A stretch of DNA of 64,000 bases from Alnus glutinosa (GCF_958979055.1 NC_084897.1:26209628-26273627), one strand, 5' to 3'; positions 23,001 through 36,600 are shown, counted from the stretch's first letter. Program-made: numbers and translations. Notes: generated by a model not told the origin, from the sequence alone.

Positions 23001-24494
23001 TTCTGGATGCTATTCTCATACATTGGTAAAATTTGCTTTGGGCGGCAAAGAAAACACTGGCGGCTATTGCTAGGAGCCCGGATGCAACTTGACATATATA
23101 TATTGAGTGTACTCAAATCTAGATCCTAAATTTCAAAAACCCATGCAATTATGGATGTTTTGAGCGTTTGAAGTTTGTACCCGAGTGTGGAATTCAATAG
23201 AGAAAAAAAAAAAAAAAAAAATCTAGGTAAAACTTTGAATTTTTTCACATAACTGAATCCTAAATTTGCATATGAATTTGTACTCAAAACAAAAACAAGA
23301 ACAAATTTACATCCAAACAAGGGCTAAGTTTCACATTTCAGTTGCTAATGATATGGAAATTTGAGTACCTTTCCCCTTCATCCAAAAATTCTCATTTTAC
23401 AAAGATGCATGATAATAAATCATTAACAGAATTTATTGTAAATAACATACCTGCCCTGATGATAACCGTAAGCCTGTAATGCAACCGCCTTTCTTACATT
23501 CGCATGGTAGCCAGAACAAATCACTGCCTGTGTCTAATGCCACCAAAAACGATAAACTTGGCGTCCCCACGGAAACATTGGCATAATGCAAACTGAAATA
23601 CCGAGAATATTGGAAGAAATAGTTAGTAGAAAAATGACAAGAAGAACACCATCAAACATTCCTACCCTGTTTGGTCAACAAGAAAATCAACGGAAAATTC
23701 AAACAAGCTTTTGGGGGACAGTTTTTAACTTTTTAGGGACACGCTTTGAGAAATTCCATCTCTAACAATAAACAAGAAAGAAACGCCAAAGAATTACACG
23801 TTTGGCAGAATCCGCTAGAGAAAACCCCAAAAGAAAAACATTTAATCAACCGAATCTAGTACAGACATAACAATCCTACCAGACAGGTCCTTACCTGGTT
23901 ACCTTCATGGGAAACAAAATTACAAAAGCACAAAATCTGAGTATCTGAGTCTAACAACTACCTAGAACCGCAACACACGGTGATATTGGTCGGAGTGCAA
24001 TTAAAACCCATGTCAAGTAATAACAACAAAAGTAAACAGAAAAAAACTCTCATCTCCTTTTTCTTTTTCTCCAGTTTCTCATCATCCAAATCCTCAAAAC
24101 CCCACTAAAAATTCTTATTAAAAAAAATGACACGAAAAAAAAAAGGAATTCAGGGACGGGCTTAAGTGTCGTACAATCCCAAAGAGGCGGAGAAATAGGT
24201 GTCGTTTCCGTTGGCGAAAGTGAGCGGCGACGACTGGTCGTTGCTAGAGGCGAGGTGGCGGCCCCGAAGTATGCGGTCTCGGTGTGCCATAGCCACGTAG
24301 TACTCTACGCTCCCTTTCTCCGGGAGCCCCTCGACACCCAGAAGTCCCAAGACCGGATCCGAGAACCGGTGGTGGATGTCGAACCCGAACTGCGACCCGA
24401 ACCCATAGCAGCTCCGGGAACCGAAACCCACCAACAAAACGAATAGCATAAAGGAATAGTATGTAAATGCAACAGTACTACGAGGCCAGGCCAT
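20007..24494 (-). CDS. AP3: aspartyl protease family protein, pepsin-like (A1), intact
   Basis: Ten coding exons: 24175-24494, 23451-23592, 22598-22830, 21749-21973, 21487-21622, 21326-21399, 21137-21236, 21003-21060, 20314-20385, 20007-20215. Phases agree and the frame gives 522 residues with no stop. Features in order are a signal peptide (about 1-29), the prosegment with VEGLPEKGSVEYY, catalytic DTGS (Asp127), a Cys-rich loop, DSGT (Asp333), a Ser/Pro-rich stretch with repeated SPSPS-like residues, and a hydrophobic C-terminal tail. It is closely related to AP1/AP2 but differs along its length, for example in exons 6-8 and in the introns. It lacks the intron-2 MITE and the intron-5 solo LTR. 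The junction codon of exons 1 and 2 gives LGF, as in AP4. Secretion or cell-surface anchoring is inferred from the two hydrophobic ends. Confidence 0.93.
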
Positions 24495-24588
24495 GGCTTA
24501 GAATAGAAGGAGTTGTTGCCGCTAGAATGTGTGTGAGTTCTCTCGACTTGTCTGTTCAGGCATGAAAAGGAATGAGGAATGTGAAAGG

Positions 24589-24596
24589 TTTATATA
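24589..24596 (-). promoter_or_regulatory. Probable TATA box of AP3
   Basis: The minus strand reads ctgtatataaacct about 95-100 bp upstream of the AP3 start codon. This is a good TATA match at a plausible distance for a plant 5' UTR of about 65 nt. Confidence 0.5.
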
Positions 24597-25611
24597 CAGT
24601 AAAGAAGTTGACGCGTTCCCACCAGAAAAAGGAGGAGGAGGAAGAAGAAAACTGAGAAGGCAGTCGTTGAGAGAGAGAGAGAGAGCTGGCTGGAAGGTGC
24701 TTTGGTCGATGCTTGTATTGCAAAAGTCAACATTCGCTGTTGCTTTGTGACGCGGATCCGGAACTGTCGGTGACGAGTTTCTGGTTCTGTTTTTCTTCTT
24801 TATTTCTCAAGCTGTTATAATTATTCTTATTATCTAGGGAATTTTTGTTTAAAAATAATTGCTATTTAAATCTTACACCCATATACTTTAGAATATTTAC
24901 ATATCTCTCTCCTTCTCTCTTTTTATGTATTTATGACAAACTACTCTCGAGAATAATATGATCATTTTACATTTGTTTAGATGCAAAGATGTTTTATCTT
25001 TTGTAATGAAAATTAAGAGTGGAGTTAATGAGTTTTTTATTCCTTTAGCATTGAAGATTCTTTTTTGCACATAGGAAAATTATTTGTGATTTCATATATA
25101 TTTTCATCCAACTTAACAACAAAATTAGATGAAGTGAATAACCTAACACTTACCGAAACTTCACAATATAGTTCAAATTCCACTAATTAAGTTAAAGTTT
25201 ATATATGGAGATAAGCAGGGCAGAATGATGTCGTCCCCCCTCCCCCAATACTTAAAACTCCTCTAAATTTTATATTTTTATGAAATAAACCCTTTGAAAT
25301 TAATCTTTTACACTCTAATTTTTTTTTGTTAGTTTTGTCTCCCCACACATGAAATTGTAGTTCCGCCCCTCAAATAAGTGACACATCAAGAGTAGTTTGT
25401 TAAAGGAAAAATGTCATTTACCATTTGAGTTTTGTGCATGAATCTCACTCTTTATGCCTTACAAAGTTTAGAATCTTCAATAAATCAAACTGAGTTTTCG
25501 CAATGTGTAGCTCATGTGTTTCCTGTCATTCTGTCAATATCAAGAATTTTCTTTGGCGGCTCATGTTAATAAGAAACCTTTTCTTTTTTTGGCATGCAAT
25601 ATTACCAAAAT
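24597..25611. other. Intergenic DNA upstream of AP3, no gene seen
   Basis: Purine-rich stretches (GGAGGAGG, a GA run near 24670) lie close to AP3, followed by AT-rich DNA. A segment near 25217-25375 is C-rich at one end and has ccgcccctc at the other, faintly like a hAT-type MITE, but the ends are too weak to call. No coding region is recognised. Confidence 0.4.
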
Positions 25612-26780
25612 GGTGTAAATCCGAACCGGATATAACCGGCTGGGAAACTGGATTCGGGCATTAACTGGCTCTAGAAAACCCGGTTGGTACACGGGTGCCC
25701 GGAGCCGGAGCCGGAGCCGGGTATTTATTTCAAAAAACCTCGGTTATACCCGGGTACCCGGCTCTGGGTAGGTTAATTAATTAAAAAAGAAAGAAAAATT
25801 ACCCCCTGCCGTTTTATCCTAAAACTACACGGCTTAGGAAGGGGGAGGAGCATTTCATCATTTTCGTAAAAACTTTGTTGCCCTATTATCAAATTCAAGT
25901 ATCAAAACTCAAAAGAGTCAAAGACCCTTCAATTTTGCTCACTGCAGCCGCTCAAGTTCACCTTCAGACAAAAATCCATTCAAAAATCAAAACTCTGCCG
26001 CCGCTCAACTTCTCTGAGAGTCTGAATCATCTCATCTCTTTCTCCATTTCACTCTCCATCACCGATTCACCACATCACGTTGAAACTGAAAAAGTCTACC
26101 CTTCACTTGTTCAACCGCTCGCCACTCCTCGCCGACTCCTCGCCGACCGTCGCTAACTCCTCACCGACTCGCCGCCTACCAGGTAACCAGCCGGTCCAGC
26201 CTTCTTCTTCTTAGTTCTTCTTCTAACTCGTCGCTCACTCTTCACGTTCACTCTGTTTGTATTCAAATTTGGTATTTTTGAAGTAGAACGAGCAAATATT
26301 TGAAGGATATTTGTCTATTTGAAGGAGATCCTCAGATAATCAGATCAGGTTTTTTTCTCTAATTTTTTTTTTTTTTTTAAGTATGATATTTCATCTACTT
26401 GATAATCTGTTTGATATTAATAGTCGACTTTTTTAAAAAAAAAAAATTGCATCATTTTTTGATATGGGTCTTCTACGACAATAAATAAACTTATCTATTG
26501 CGTGATGGATTATGATTCATACACTACATTAAATTGTTTAGGTTTTGTGGGTAAACGGTATTGAAAAAATGCTAGTTCAATTTGAAATTTAGGTTTTTTT
26601 TTTTTTTTTTTTTTTTTAAACAATTAAATTTATGCATGTTCTTCATATTATTGATGAATATGACTGCAAGAAACTTTGTATTATTATGTTGTTAATGTTG
26701 TTTTATATTATTATGGCTCTTAATTGTATGGTCAGTACTATTAAGTGTAATATTGTTTTTATGCTCCAACTAGGCCTATT

Positions 26781-29013
26781 ATGGAAAATGTCAATGAGTC
26801 ACATGACAAGCCTCCAACTACAAATGTTGAAATCTCATCGCCTTCCTTGCAAACCGAATTGGATCCCTCCAAAAACAAACCACAAGCTATGAATCGGTCA
26901 AAAGTATGGTTACACTTTACAAAAGTGATACCAATTGACAAGGAAAAGCCTAAGGCAGCATGCAATTATTGCAATAAGATGTTAGAGTGTCACTAGAGAC
27001 ATGTCACTTCTGCTTTGAAGAACCACCTTACCTATAACTGTCCAACCTCTCCACTTAGAAATTTGGAAAAATCCAATGTACCCAAAGGTCAAACTCTCTT
27101 GCAACAGTCATTTAAAAAAAATGTCAGAGAGCGGTAGTTGCCATACCACCCAACTAGGATTTGTGAAGTACGATTCGATTAAAATAAGGAAGTTGGTTGT
27201 TCAATATTTCATCATGGAGGAATTACCTTTTAGGCATATGGAGAGTTGTGGGTTTAGAGAATTGATAAATGAAATTGAACCAATGTTCAATTTTCCATGT
27301 CGCATTACTCTACAAAAAGATTGCATGAAACTTTATGAGGAAGAAAAACTTAAATTGAAGGCTTTTTTGAGGGGTAAAAGAATTAGCATCACTACTGATA
27401 CATGGACATCTCTTCAAAATTTGAACTACATGGTTGTTACTGCTAGCTACATAGATTCTAGTTGGAGAATGCATAAAAAAATAATCAAGTTTAACTTGAT
27501 TTCAAGTCATAAGGGTGAAAATATTGGAAGAATGTTGGAAAATACATTGATAGAATGGGAGATTGAATCCGTGTTCACTATTACAGCTGATAATGCGACA
27601 GTCAATGATGTGGCGATTGATTATATGAAAATGAAGTTGAAGGACAAGAGAGGTTCTATTTTGGGAGGTGAATTCCTTCACATGAGGTGTGCCGCTCATA
27701 TATTAAATCTTATTGTAAATGAAGGCTTGAAAGGATTGGGTGATTGTGTTTCTAATATTAGGAACGCAGTGAAATTTGTGAGGTCTTCACCGCAGATAAT
27801 GGCAAGGTTTAAAGAATGCATAAAGTGTGAAAAAAAAAATTCAATGTACGAAGTCAGTGTGTCTAGATGTTCAAACAAGATGGAATTCTACGTACTTAAT
27901 GTTGAGTGTGGCTGAGAAGTATGAAAAAGCTTTTACTTGACTTGGGGAGGAAGATGGTAATCCTTTTGTTGTTCCTAGCTATGATGAGTGGAAAAATGCT
28001 AGGGAATTTGTGAAGTATTTGAAACTTTTTTATGAAGCCACATTGAAGTTTTCTAGTTCAACTCATGCCACCTCCAACTCATATTTCATTCAACTTTGTA
28101 TTATTATAGAGACATTGTCCGATGGGTGTATGAGTTGTAATCCTATCCTTAGTGCAGTGAGTTGGGATATGAAAAAAAAAAAATATGAAAAGCATTGGGG
28201 GACTATGGAAAGGATTAACTTATTGTTGTATATTGCTCATGTTCTTGACCCGCGTACCAAGTTGAAGGCGTTAAAATATTACTTGGTAAAATGCAGTGGC
28301 CTTGATTGGGCGAAACAAATCGAAACAAATGTGAAAGACCTCTTGAACCGTTTGTGGGAGCAATACGATAAGTTATATGGGAAGCGTTTGTCTAACCTTG
28401 ATGGCTTGATGCGGGTGTGGAAAATTCAAGTGTTGCTTCTATAGATGTTAGTGTTGTTGATGATGATGATGATGCACTTACAGAGACGAAATATATGAAG
28501 TTTTTCATCGAACACCTTGAGGAAGAGAACAACTCGGAGTGTATGTTGGAGGTGGATCGTTATTTTTTGGATGGGTGTGAAGCATCAACAAATGAATTTG
28601 ATATCTTACTTTGGTGGAAGGTTAATGCACCTAAATATCCTATCCTCGCAGAGATAGCCCGTCAGGGGTGGAGCCAGCCCCCCCAAGTTTGAAAAAAAAA
28701 GCTTTAGGGGGGCCAAAATTAGAAAAAATAACAAAATTTGGGGTAATTTTTTTTTTTTTGTTGGGGAGAACCTTGGTGCCCCCTTAGTGGCTCCGCCCCT
28801 GTAGCCCGTAATATATTGGTCATTCCTATTTATACAGTTGCATCTGAGTCTGCATTCAGCAACAGAGGACGCATATTAGATCCCTTTAAGAGTTCTTTAT
28901 CTCCATTGACAGTTGAGGCCTTGGTTTGCACACAGGATTGGTTAAAGAGCAATGAAGACTTGGAGTATGAGAATTTTATTGAAATATTTGATGAGCATGG
29001 TAAATGTTTATAA
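26781..29013 (+). pseudogene. hAT transposase (RICESLEEPER-like), multiply broken
   Basis: Domains in order: an N-terminal BED-type zinc finger (CNYCNK, then NHLTYNC) at about 26900-27045; the transposase core with a TTDTWTS-like motif and the FTITADNATVND segment (about 27390-27720); a segment near 27860 related to the family's TRWNST motif, now out of frame; and the hAT dimerisation region (SESAFSNRGRILDP, 28850-29010). Damage includes a stop at 26994-26996, a frameshift in the A-run 27114-27121, a frameshift in the A-run 27830-27839, a stop at 27938-27940, a further frame change near 28410, and a MITE inserted at 28663-28801. The protein cannot be made. The longest open piece is 27076-27915. 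Frame breaks at A-runs could partly be sequence errors, but the two stops and the MITE are independent damage. Confidence 0.88.
28655..28809. mobile_element. hAT-type MITE (139 bp) nested in the hAT transposase
   Basis: Element 28663-28801 starts caggggtggagccag and ends tggctccgcccctg, a near-perfect inverted pair with the CAGGGG-type ends of hAT elements. It is flanked by the exact 8-bp duplication tagcccgt at 28655-28662 and 28802-28809. Without the element and one repeat, the transposase frame runs straight through (…EIAR to NIL…), which proves an insertion. It is non-coding and AT-rich in the centre. Confidence 0.95.
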
Positions 29014-29811
29014 ATTCATTTTAGTTTTCATTATTATTAATTCATTTTATTTATTTATTCATTTAACTAATTCTCTTTTTCTTTTTTCCTTCTATTCTAG
29101 TTATAGATGATTGAGAGCAAAGCTACAAAAAGCCAGAAACCGGAAGGATATGTTTAATATATGTTTATGATTCTATGAACTTTTGGTTATGAACTTTTTT
29201 AATATGTTTATGGACTATTGGTTATGAGCTTTTTTAATATGTTTATGGACTTTTGGGTTTGAACTTTTTTAATATGTAATTTGTAATATGTTGATATTTG
29301 CATTGTTGTTGTTGTTGTTGTTTTTTTTTTTTTAAATTATGTTGGTATATGATGTTGCCAAATGTGGATATATTGTTTTTGAGCGTGGATTAGTTGATAT
29401 TTCATTTATGTTGGTAATTGTCTCTGCCCTAAGTGGCACAGATATCACTCATGAAGAGTCGAAGAGCGGCTCCTAAATCTCTCTTCTAAACCATGGTGCA
29501 TCAGGCTATAGGCTATAGGTTCGTGTTCAAAATTATGGCTGGGAAATACTTCTTCTAAAGCTGCATATTCTAGTTATTTCACTAACAAAAACATGTAACT
29601 TATAGTTATTTCATTAACAAAAACCAAAAACATGTAACATTTTTTTTTTCTCCTTCCTGTTTGAGTATAAAAGCCTGGGCACTGCAGTGAAAGATATGGA
29701 AGCTAGCTCCAATGAAGCACTGCATAAGCTTTCTAGTGTTGCTTCTGGGCATTACTGGTATAAAAAAGTTTAAATGAAGTTGAAAAAAAGTAGGTCCAAT
29801 ACTAAAATAAG

Positions 29812-29861
<50 letters not shown>

Positions 29862-30012
29862 CACCCGGACCGGATAACCGGTTTTATCCGGGTATCTCAG
29901 ATACTCGGGGTACCTGGGTTCGGGGCCAAGTGTTGAAAACAAAAAACTCGGAGACTCGAAGCCAGTTCTCGATTTTTACCCAATACCTGGGAATCCGCTC
30001 CGGGTTTACACC

Positions 30013-32836
30013 TCAATGGGCAAATGAGTGCTTCTCATGGTTCAAAACATACTTGGGAGTTTGGGCCAAACTGAAAACATGAGAAGAACAAGGGCATAGA
30101 TAAGAGAATCAACAAAAAGTAAGGATGCGAAAAAAAAAAAATATAAATATCGAAATACAGGGAAATATTTTTTAAGACCACAAAATACCGGACATATGAA
30201 GGTCGTTGGAGGTTGTTGGTAAAGCCGTTGAAATTAGAGCCCCTTAGATAGCGGGGCAAGATGGGTCCACGTGTCAAACATCCAATCGTTCAACTCGGCT
30301 TGGCCGATTTCAACTCCTAACTCCGTTGAATAAGTGCCGTTCTTAATTTCTGGGAACTTCATGCGCGTAGTTTTTTTTTTAATTATGCATGACATACGCT
30401 ACTGCTCTTTAAAGTAAAGCGACTAGGCGCGTGCATCTCACACCGGTTTGCGTGTCAAATGCCATATGGGGTGACAGACTTTTCGTTCCAAGTTCCAACC
30501 AACGGCGTTTACTTGAAGAATTAATTAACACTCAAAGTCGCCAGGAAAAAACGTTTCAAGAATGTTTTGAATTATATAGGTTAATTTTAGTTGGACTTAT
30601 TTAATAGAATAATCTTACTTTTTAATTATAACTCGATAATCTTTTACTGAGTTTATGCTAAATTTGCGAGTCGTGTAAAAAATTATCAACAAAAAATTAT
30701 CGCATGTTGAATTTGAGTCGTGTTGAAACATGAGTATATGATTATATAGGTCAACAATAACCTGACCCATTCAATTAAACGGATTATACTCCGTAATTTT
30801 ATCTCGTTAATTTCGTATTGAGTTCATATCAAATTTTTAAGTCATGTTAAAAATTGTTAACCCTACCAACAAAGACGGGAATTAGGGAGGCAATATTAAG
30901 GCTGTTCATTGCATGTAGGCAATGAGCAACCTCATGTAACAAGACACCCAACTAACCCGAGTCCAACTCTATTCGGCAAGTTCTCTCTCTCTTATTTCAT
31001 ATGATATGCATGTTAGGTAAAAGTTATCCAACTAAAACTCCTTGTCTTATTTTCGGTAAAGATTGTTTAGATTAATTTTCTTGAATAATAATAAAAAGTG
31101 ATTGATTGATGCGATATAAAGTAGAAAGAATTTGTACAAAAAAGTAAAAATATTTTGTTTTGTAGTGAGTTTTTTATTTGAATAATAATTAAAAAAAATT
31201 ATTGACGTGATATAAAAAGTGAAAAAATAATAATAATAATAATAAATAATAAATGTTTTAAAGTTGACTTTTTATTTAGAGAAGTAAAAATAAAGAAAGG
31301 TAATGGAAGTAACCAACCAAAGTCATATATATTTGAATGTTCTTAAGTCCAGTACGTATTTCTAGAAAAAAAAAAATAATAATAATAAAAATGTTACGTT
31401 GACATGAAATTAAAACAACTGACCAATTCAAGTTAGTTTTCTTAATTTATAATTTAGGTTTTTATTATTGTGCCATCGTGATGTACGTGTACTAACGGTA
31501 CTATATTTAATACGCACGTATATGCAAGACTATTTTTTTTTTTCAATAGATTATATGCAAGAGTATTGAGTATGGAAGTTTTTTATAAATTTTTTCTTAA
31601 ATATAAGAAATAAAACCAATATAAAATAATTACTGCTGGTGCTCTTAAAAAATTTGAAGACCAGTTCAAGCCCCACTTTGCGTTGTTGAAAACGAAGGGT
31701 TTGTTGGAACGTACAGTAGGGGTATGATGGACCTGACCTGATCAATGCGAAGACCAGCCCACTTCAAGTCCTGCAAATGGGCAGCCAATCCTTGTCCAAT
31801 CTGGTTTTCGAGATCTTTAAGGATATTTTTCGTCAGAATCATGTATTTTAACTGCAACTGACGGTCCCAACTATATAATGTTTTGTCTCTTTACTGAACG
31901 GGTTTAATTAACAGAAATCGCTGCCAATTCTTTAGAGATTTCAAGAATTGCATTAGTTTGATGGCAATTTCATGTAGATAGCAGCAGAAACTTTGGGAGC
32001 GTCTAGGTGATTACGACTCACTCCTAAAGCAATACGTTTTACCGATTTTATTGTTTAGTAGTTGATGTAATAAGTATGACGTTAACTAGAAATGATTGGA
32101 AGTAGCTAATAAATGCCTAGAAACATGTTCATAGTTTTGATTCTTAGCACAGAAAAATTACCATGAAAAGTGCTTTCATATTCATTATTATAATACTATT
32201 TCTCTCTTCTCTCTCAGCTCTTTGCATTTTATAGAGAATTGTGTTGGAAATTTGAAAAAAAATGTAAGGGTAAATATGAACTTATATTTTGTAAAGAAAT
32301 AATATTTAACTGATATAAAAAAATATAAGAGAAGTTAGTGTGGATTGTATTTGAATAGATAAGTAAAAAGTAATTTTGTTCTTTAAATTTAAAATAATAA
32401 TAATAATAATAAAAAAAAATAAAAAATAAAAGCGGTTGGAAATGCTCTTGTAGCCTGTTTTCAAAGCTCTTTCATTTGTTCATAACTCACGAAAGAAAAA
32501 GAAAAAAACATAGTAATATTCTTTTGAAAAGCAAAGAGAGTCGTTATCGAACAAAGAAACAAACATTAAGCTTATAGAAGAAGACATCATAAGCATTATC
32601 TGAAGATTTGTTGTTTTTCATGTTTTAAGGTCCGTGCTTGAGAAAGAAGGTGAGATGCTTACCACAAATTTGGATAGGCTGAGATGCGGTGGAGAACAGC
32701 GAGTACAACAGACACACAGGCAGGAGCAGTCCAACGCCAGGAGAGAGAGTAGAGAGGAACAAGAAGGAAGAGAAAACAAGGGTTTAAACATATTTTGAGT
32801 GGGCATTCTTGGAGGAAGAAAAAATTCTTCCCGCTT
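30013..32836. other. Intergenic AT-rich DNA, no firm gene
   Basis: The interval holds A/T runs, (TAA)n-like tracts near 31220-31250 and 31370-31390, and no recognisable gene. A short minus-strand open stretch at 31666-31857 contains a hydrophilic piece (DLENQIGQGLAAHLQDLKW) that reads like real protein followed by a GT. I could not assign it to a family. Confidence 0.4.
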
Positions 32837-32942
32837 GAAATTTTGGTAAGTGCTAAATATTTTCAATGCGAAATCATGATTTTAGCTTGCGGGAAATTTT
32901 GGTAAGTGCAATATTTTCAATGCGAAATCATGATTTTAGCTT
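32837..32942. repeat. Tandem duplication of a 50-55-bp unit
   Basis: Two adjacent copies of a unit beginning gaaattttggtaagtgc and containing caatgcgaaatcatgatt. The second copy lacks a few bases near its start. No function is suggested. Confidence 0.85.
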
Positions 32943-33310
32943 AAAATTGTACATTTTTAAATAAGCACCACCTAGCTAGCTTCTAGAAATTGCAGTATTT
33001 TCCACATTTTTAGAACGTGTGGTTTTTAAATCGTAATCTCAAGCACCTCACATTTTGCGATGTCTTTTAAAAACGCAGATTATCTTTGTAAAATAGCAAT
33101 TCCAAACGCACCTTAAGAGTACGTTTGCTACTGCAATTTATCATACCAAAAGTGTGATCTTAAATCAAATCACAACAAATTTATCATGTACGCGTTTTTA
33201 AAAAATTGCAATTTGAAAAAGCAGAAAACACAAGTTTTCTAATTGCAAGCAGGAAGTGTATTTTTTTTTTTTTTTTTTTTTAAAGAAAGTGTTTTTTCAA
33301 ATAGCATGTT
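32943..33310. repeat. MITE-like fragments with ccaaacgcacc ends
   Basis: The sequence carries phrases common in plant MITEs of the 'gtgcgtttgg' kind: attccaaacgcacctta at about 33097-33113, followed by gtacgtttgctactgc, with several gcgttttt/aaaaacgc inverted phrases between. The ends are unclear. A long T-run lies at 33261-33282. Confidence 0.35.
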
Positions 33311-33626
33311 TTAAAAGCACAAGTTTTGAAATCGGAAACCAAATCGACCGTACCAAAGAAAGAAAGAAACTAGGAAGGCAGAAATTTTACAAATTAGAAT
33401 GGCGTACTGTATGGTGTAAGTGCACTATGTTCACATTCCCCAGACAGGATAGAGATATTCTGGCGTGCCATGAGCTAAAGAACAAACGTAACGCGAACCC
33501 ATATGTGGACTAAAAAATGGGACTAGTAAAAGAAATACTTACATCAACATATGATACAGGGATATGACCTAAAATTTACTACCGTATGAAAATTGTAGGC
33601 CTGAAAAACAAATGACCTTAGAAAAG

Positions 33627-36600
33627 CTACAATAACAGAAACAGTATGACGAGAAATCTGAAGCAAGTCAGAGGAGAAATATGACTGCAGAAAGATGGCC
33701 ATGCAACTGAACTCTGCGAACTATCTGCGGTCTCTTTTGTTGATTTTGGAGTATAGTTCCCTAGTCCGGCAGCGACAGCAGGAGAAGTAGTGATAGAGTG
33801 CGGTTTTATTGGGAAAGTATGATGATCTTCAATGTCATAACCTGCATAAGCGGCCAAAGGGTGGTTAAAGAAGGATATGGATGAAAACATCAAAGAAAAA
33901 AATGTGCATAAACGAGAGCAACACTTACAGTCAAACTTCTTCCAGCCCAAGACAAGTTTTTCTCGGTCAAATACAACACGGTAGCCAGTCATTAAGTTTT
34001 CTGTATAAAGATCAATTACTGAATTATAAGCAAGTAGAGTTTTCATACAGAAATAGATGCACAAAAGCAAGGACATTGAATTAGAGTAATTCTAGAAGTC
34101 TCTCTTGTGTCCCTCCAAAAATGATGTGATTTTTAAATTCACAATTTGATTAAAAAAATTCAATAGTGAACAATCACAAGCCCAATGGTAATTTTAAAAG
34201 CCACCTAATTTTTTTAGGGACACAAGAGAGACTTCTAAGAGAGACTTTTAGCATTACTCTATTGAACTGTTGTTGACAACAAAAGGAAGCATCCTACTGG
34301 CCCTCATTGAGATCAAGAAAATAACAGTGGCCAGTTTCATTTTGAGAGAGCCAAGTTGGCCAATCGTCATTTTTTCTTGACCACGGAGTACTATGCAATA
34401 AAGAAGCCCATATATGCATGTTATTTGGCCAGTTAAATTTTGGCTACTATAAGAACTTCTAGACATTAACCTTGCCCCGGGTTTGTATTTTGCAGCTGCT
34501 AAATATAGCATATGCGCCCACCCCCCCCTCCCCCCCCCCCCGCCCCCCCCCCTTCTCCCCCAACAACATGTAGAAGACTTACGTCCAATTATATTCAGTT
34601 CTGTGCTCTTGACAATAGCAAGGCAATAAACAAGTCCACTCTGCATATCAATAGGAGAAAAGATATTTAGTATCATTTGCATACGTAATGAACAAAAACA
34701 TGGAATTAAACAGTACCTGAGTGGAGATGACAATTATGGGATCATAGACAGCAAACTGGCTTCCACCTTTCATGGTTAAACTCACGCTAGGTACCAGACT
34801 AGCATTCTCATTAGGACTGCCCATCATAAAGAAAAGTTTTAGATATGGAGGATATAAACTAAAACTAAATTATGGATATGATTTAGTATGTGACCTCATG
34901 TCATAACAATATTCAAAAGGGATCCTTGAATCAGGTGGACGCCGCCTATCTTGAGTCTGTGAATGAAACTGAAAAAGAACATAAAGTTGCTAAATTCCAG
35001 CACTCCATGTGCATATAAAATGAAAACAAGTAAAATTAATTTCATCATTTTTCGTGCTTACACCCTCTGCAAGCCTGGTATAGGTTGGCTCAACCAAGTA
35101 TGTAAAAGATGTTCCAGAATCAAACAGAGCAGTGAAATCCACATCAATCAGAGTTGTGCCAACTCGAATCTGAGTAACAGTAATGTTATAGGTTGGGCTG
35201 CAAGACATATTCAGGCATAAAAGACAAAGACAACTAGATAAAACCATCCATTAGAGAGAAGTTTACCGATCTAGGTTCACAAGCAATTGGCATCTAGTAA
35301 CAGAGAAATTACCACTTACTGTGATGGGTTCAAATTAAATGCGGTCTCTTCTTGATCAGGACTACCCTTGTCACCAAAACTGATCCTTCCAATCCCATCA
35401 TGTCCAAAGCACATGGAGAAAGAATCTGCTGTAAATCCCTCACTTGATAGAATGCTAGGAACTGATATCTTCTCCATACCAAGCCCAAATAAACCATTGG
35501 GAGCTGCAACATCCAAAAACGAACCACTTTGAACCTGCCCACAGCTGTACAATTCATATTGCATCTTAATCACTAGACAGGATTGAGGGAGGTCCGGAGA
35601 TGAAACAGAAAGAATCCAATAACCCAAAAGTACTCTCATCAAAAGAATGGTGCTGTAATAAGATGTAAGTGGTCAAATACGTTAAGCTAATAGTAGAACG
35701 ACTCACCCAAATGTGACGTATGCCTCAACAGGCTCTTCATGAGTATCTTCTGTTGTTAAGTGCAGAACATCCTCTACCAATATCCCCGAAGTAGATGTTT
35801 CAGCTGAGACATAAGAGACCATGTAAGGGCAATTACTGAACGTTCCAAGGCATCGATTACGGTGTGCACACAGACTGTTGTTGCAAGTAACCTTTTTGCT
35901 TGTTGATGATCCTTTAGGGTTGTATATATTAAGCTCAACATCCTGCACAAGATGAATCTATTTAGGATATCAGAATCATCAATCATGCACAAACTTTTCA
36001 TGTTTAGCTCAAGCCCAATGGGTATTATCCTCAGATTGCCAAATATAATCCAATGTGTCTTTAACAGTATTTTAAGGTAGACATTGGCTAATCTACCGAT
36101 CGCTCCCTCACCAAAGAGTCAAAGACACTGTTTCGTCAGGAATCAAATCAATACTTACAAAACTACATAATAAATTTCCACTTCTAGAATGGCAACCAAG
36201 AAAAACAAATGATGTCCACAATCACAGAACAGATCTCTAACTACGTCGACAACAAGACAAAATGCCATGTTAAGTTAGCAAAACAAAATTGAGTGGCCCA
36301 ATAACAGATTCACCACTTCCTTCATAAAATTGAAACAAGGAGGCATAACAATAAACAAGAAATTAATACCTCAAATCTCTCTCTGACTTCTCATCAATTA
36401 TGTTTCCCACCAAACAATGCCCCCGATCAGTTTAACATCTATTGCAAATGTGTGATAGATTACCATTTATGTCAAAAGCATAAAAAACTGATGGGAAATG
36501 GTAAATGTCATCATTTAACCATATTCTAACAATCCCATTTATGTGAGGGCCCATACTCCCCCTCGATGAGAGAGGCCAACACTTCAAATTTCTAAATGCT

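Larger units (their letters stand above)
25612..30012 (+). mobile_element. hAT transposon, decayed (about 4.4 kb)
   Basis: The left end ggtgtaaatccgaaccgga (25612-25630) and the right end tccgctccgggtttacacc (29994-30012) are imperfect terminal inverted repeats. Both subterminal regions are dense in ccggttat and acccgg motifs, as in hAT elements, where such motifs bind transposase. The interior codes for a RICESLEEPER-type transposase, now broken. I could not find a clean 8-bp target duplication, so the exact ends may be off by a few bases. A (TA)n tract lies at about 29817-29860. Confidence 0.8.

Noticed and set aside
25217-25375. A possible MITE with agcagggcagaatg and ccgcccctc ends
   Set aside because: The ends match only over a few bases and no target duplication was found.
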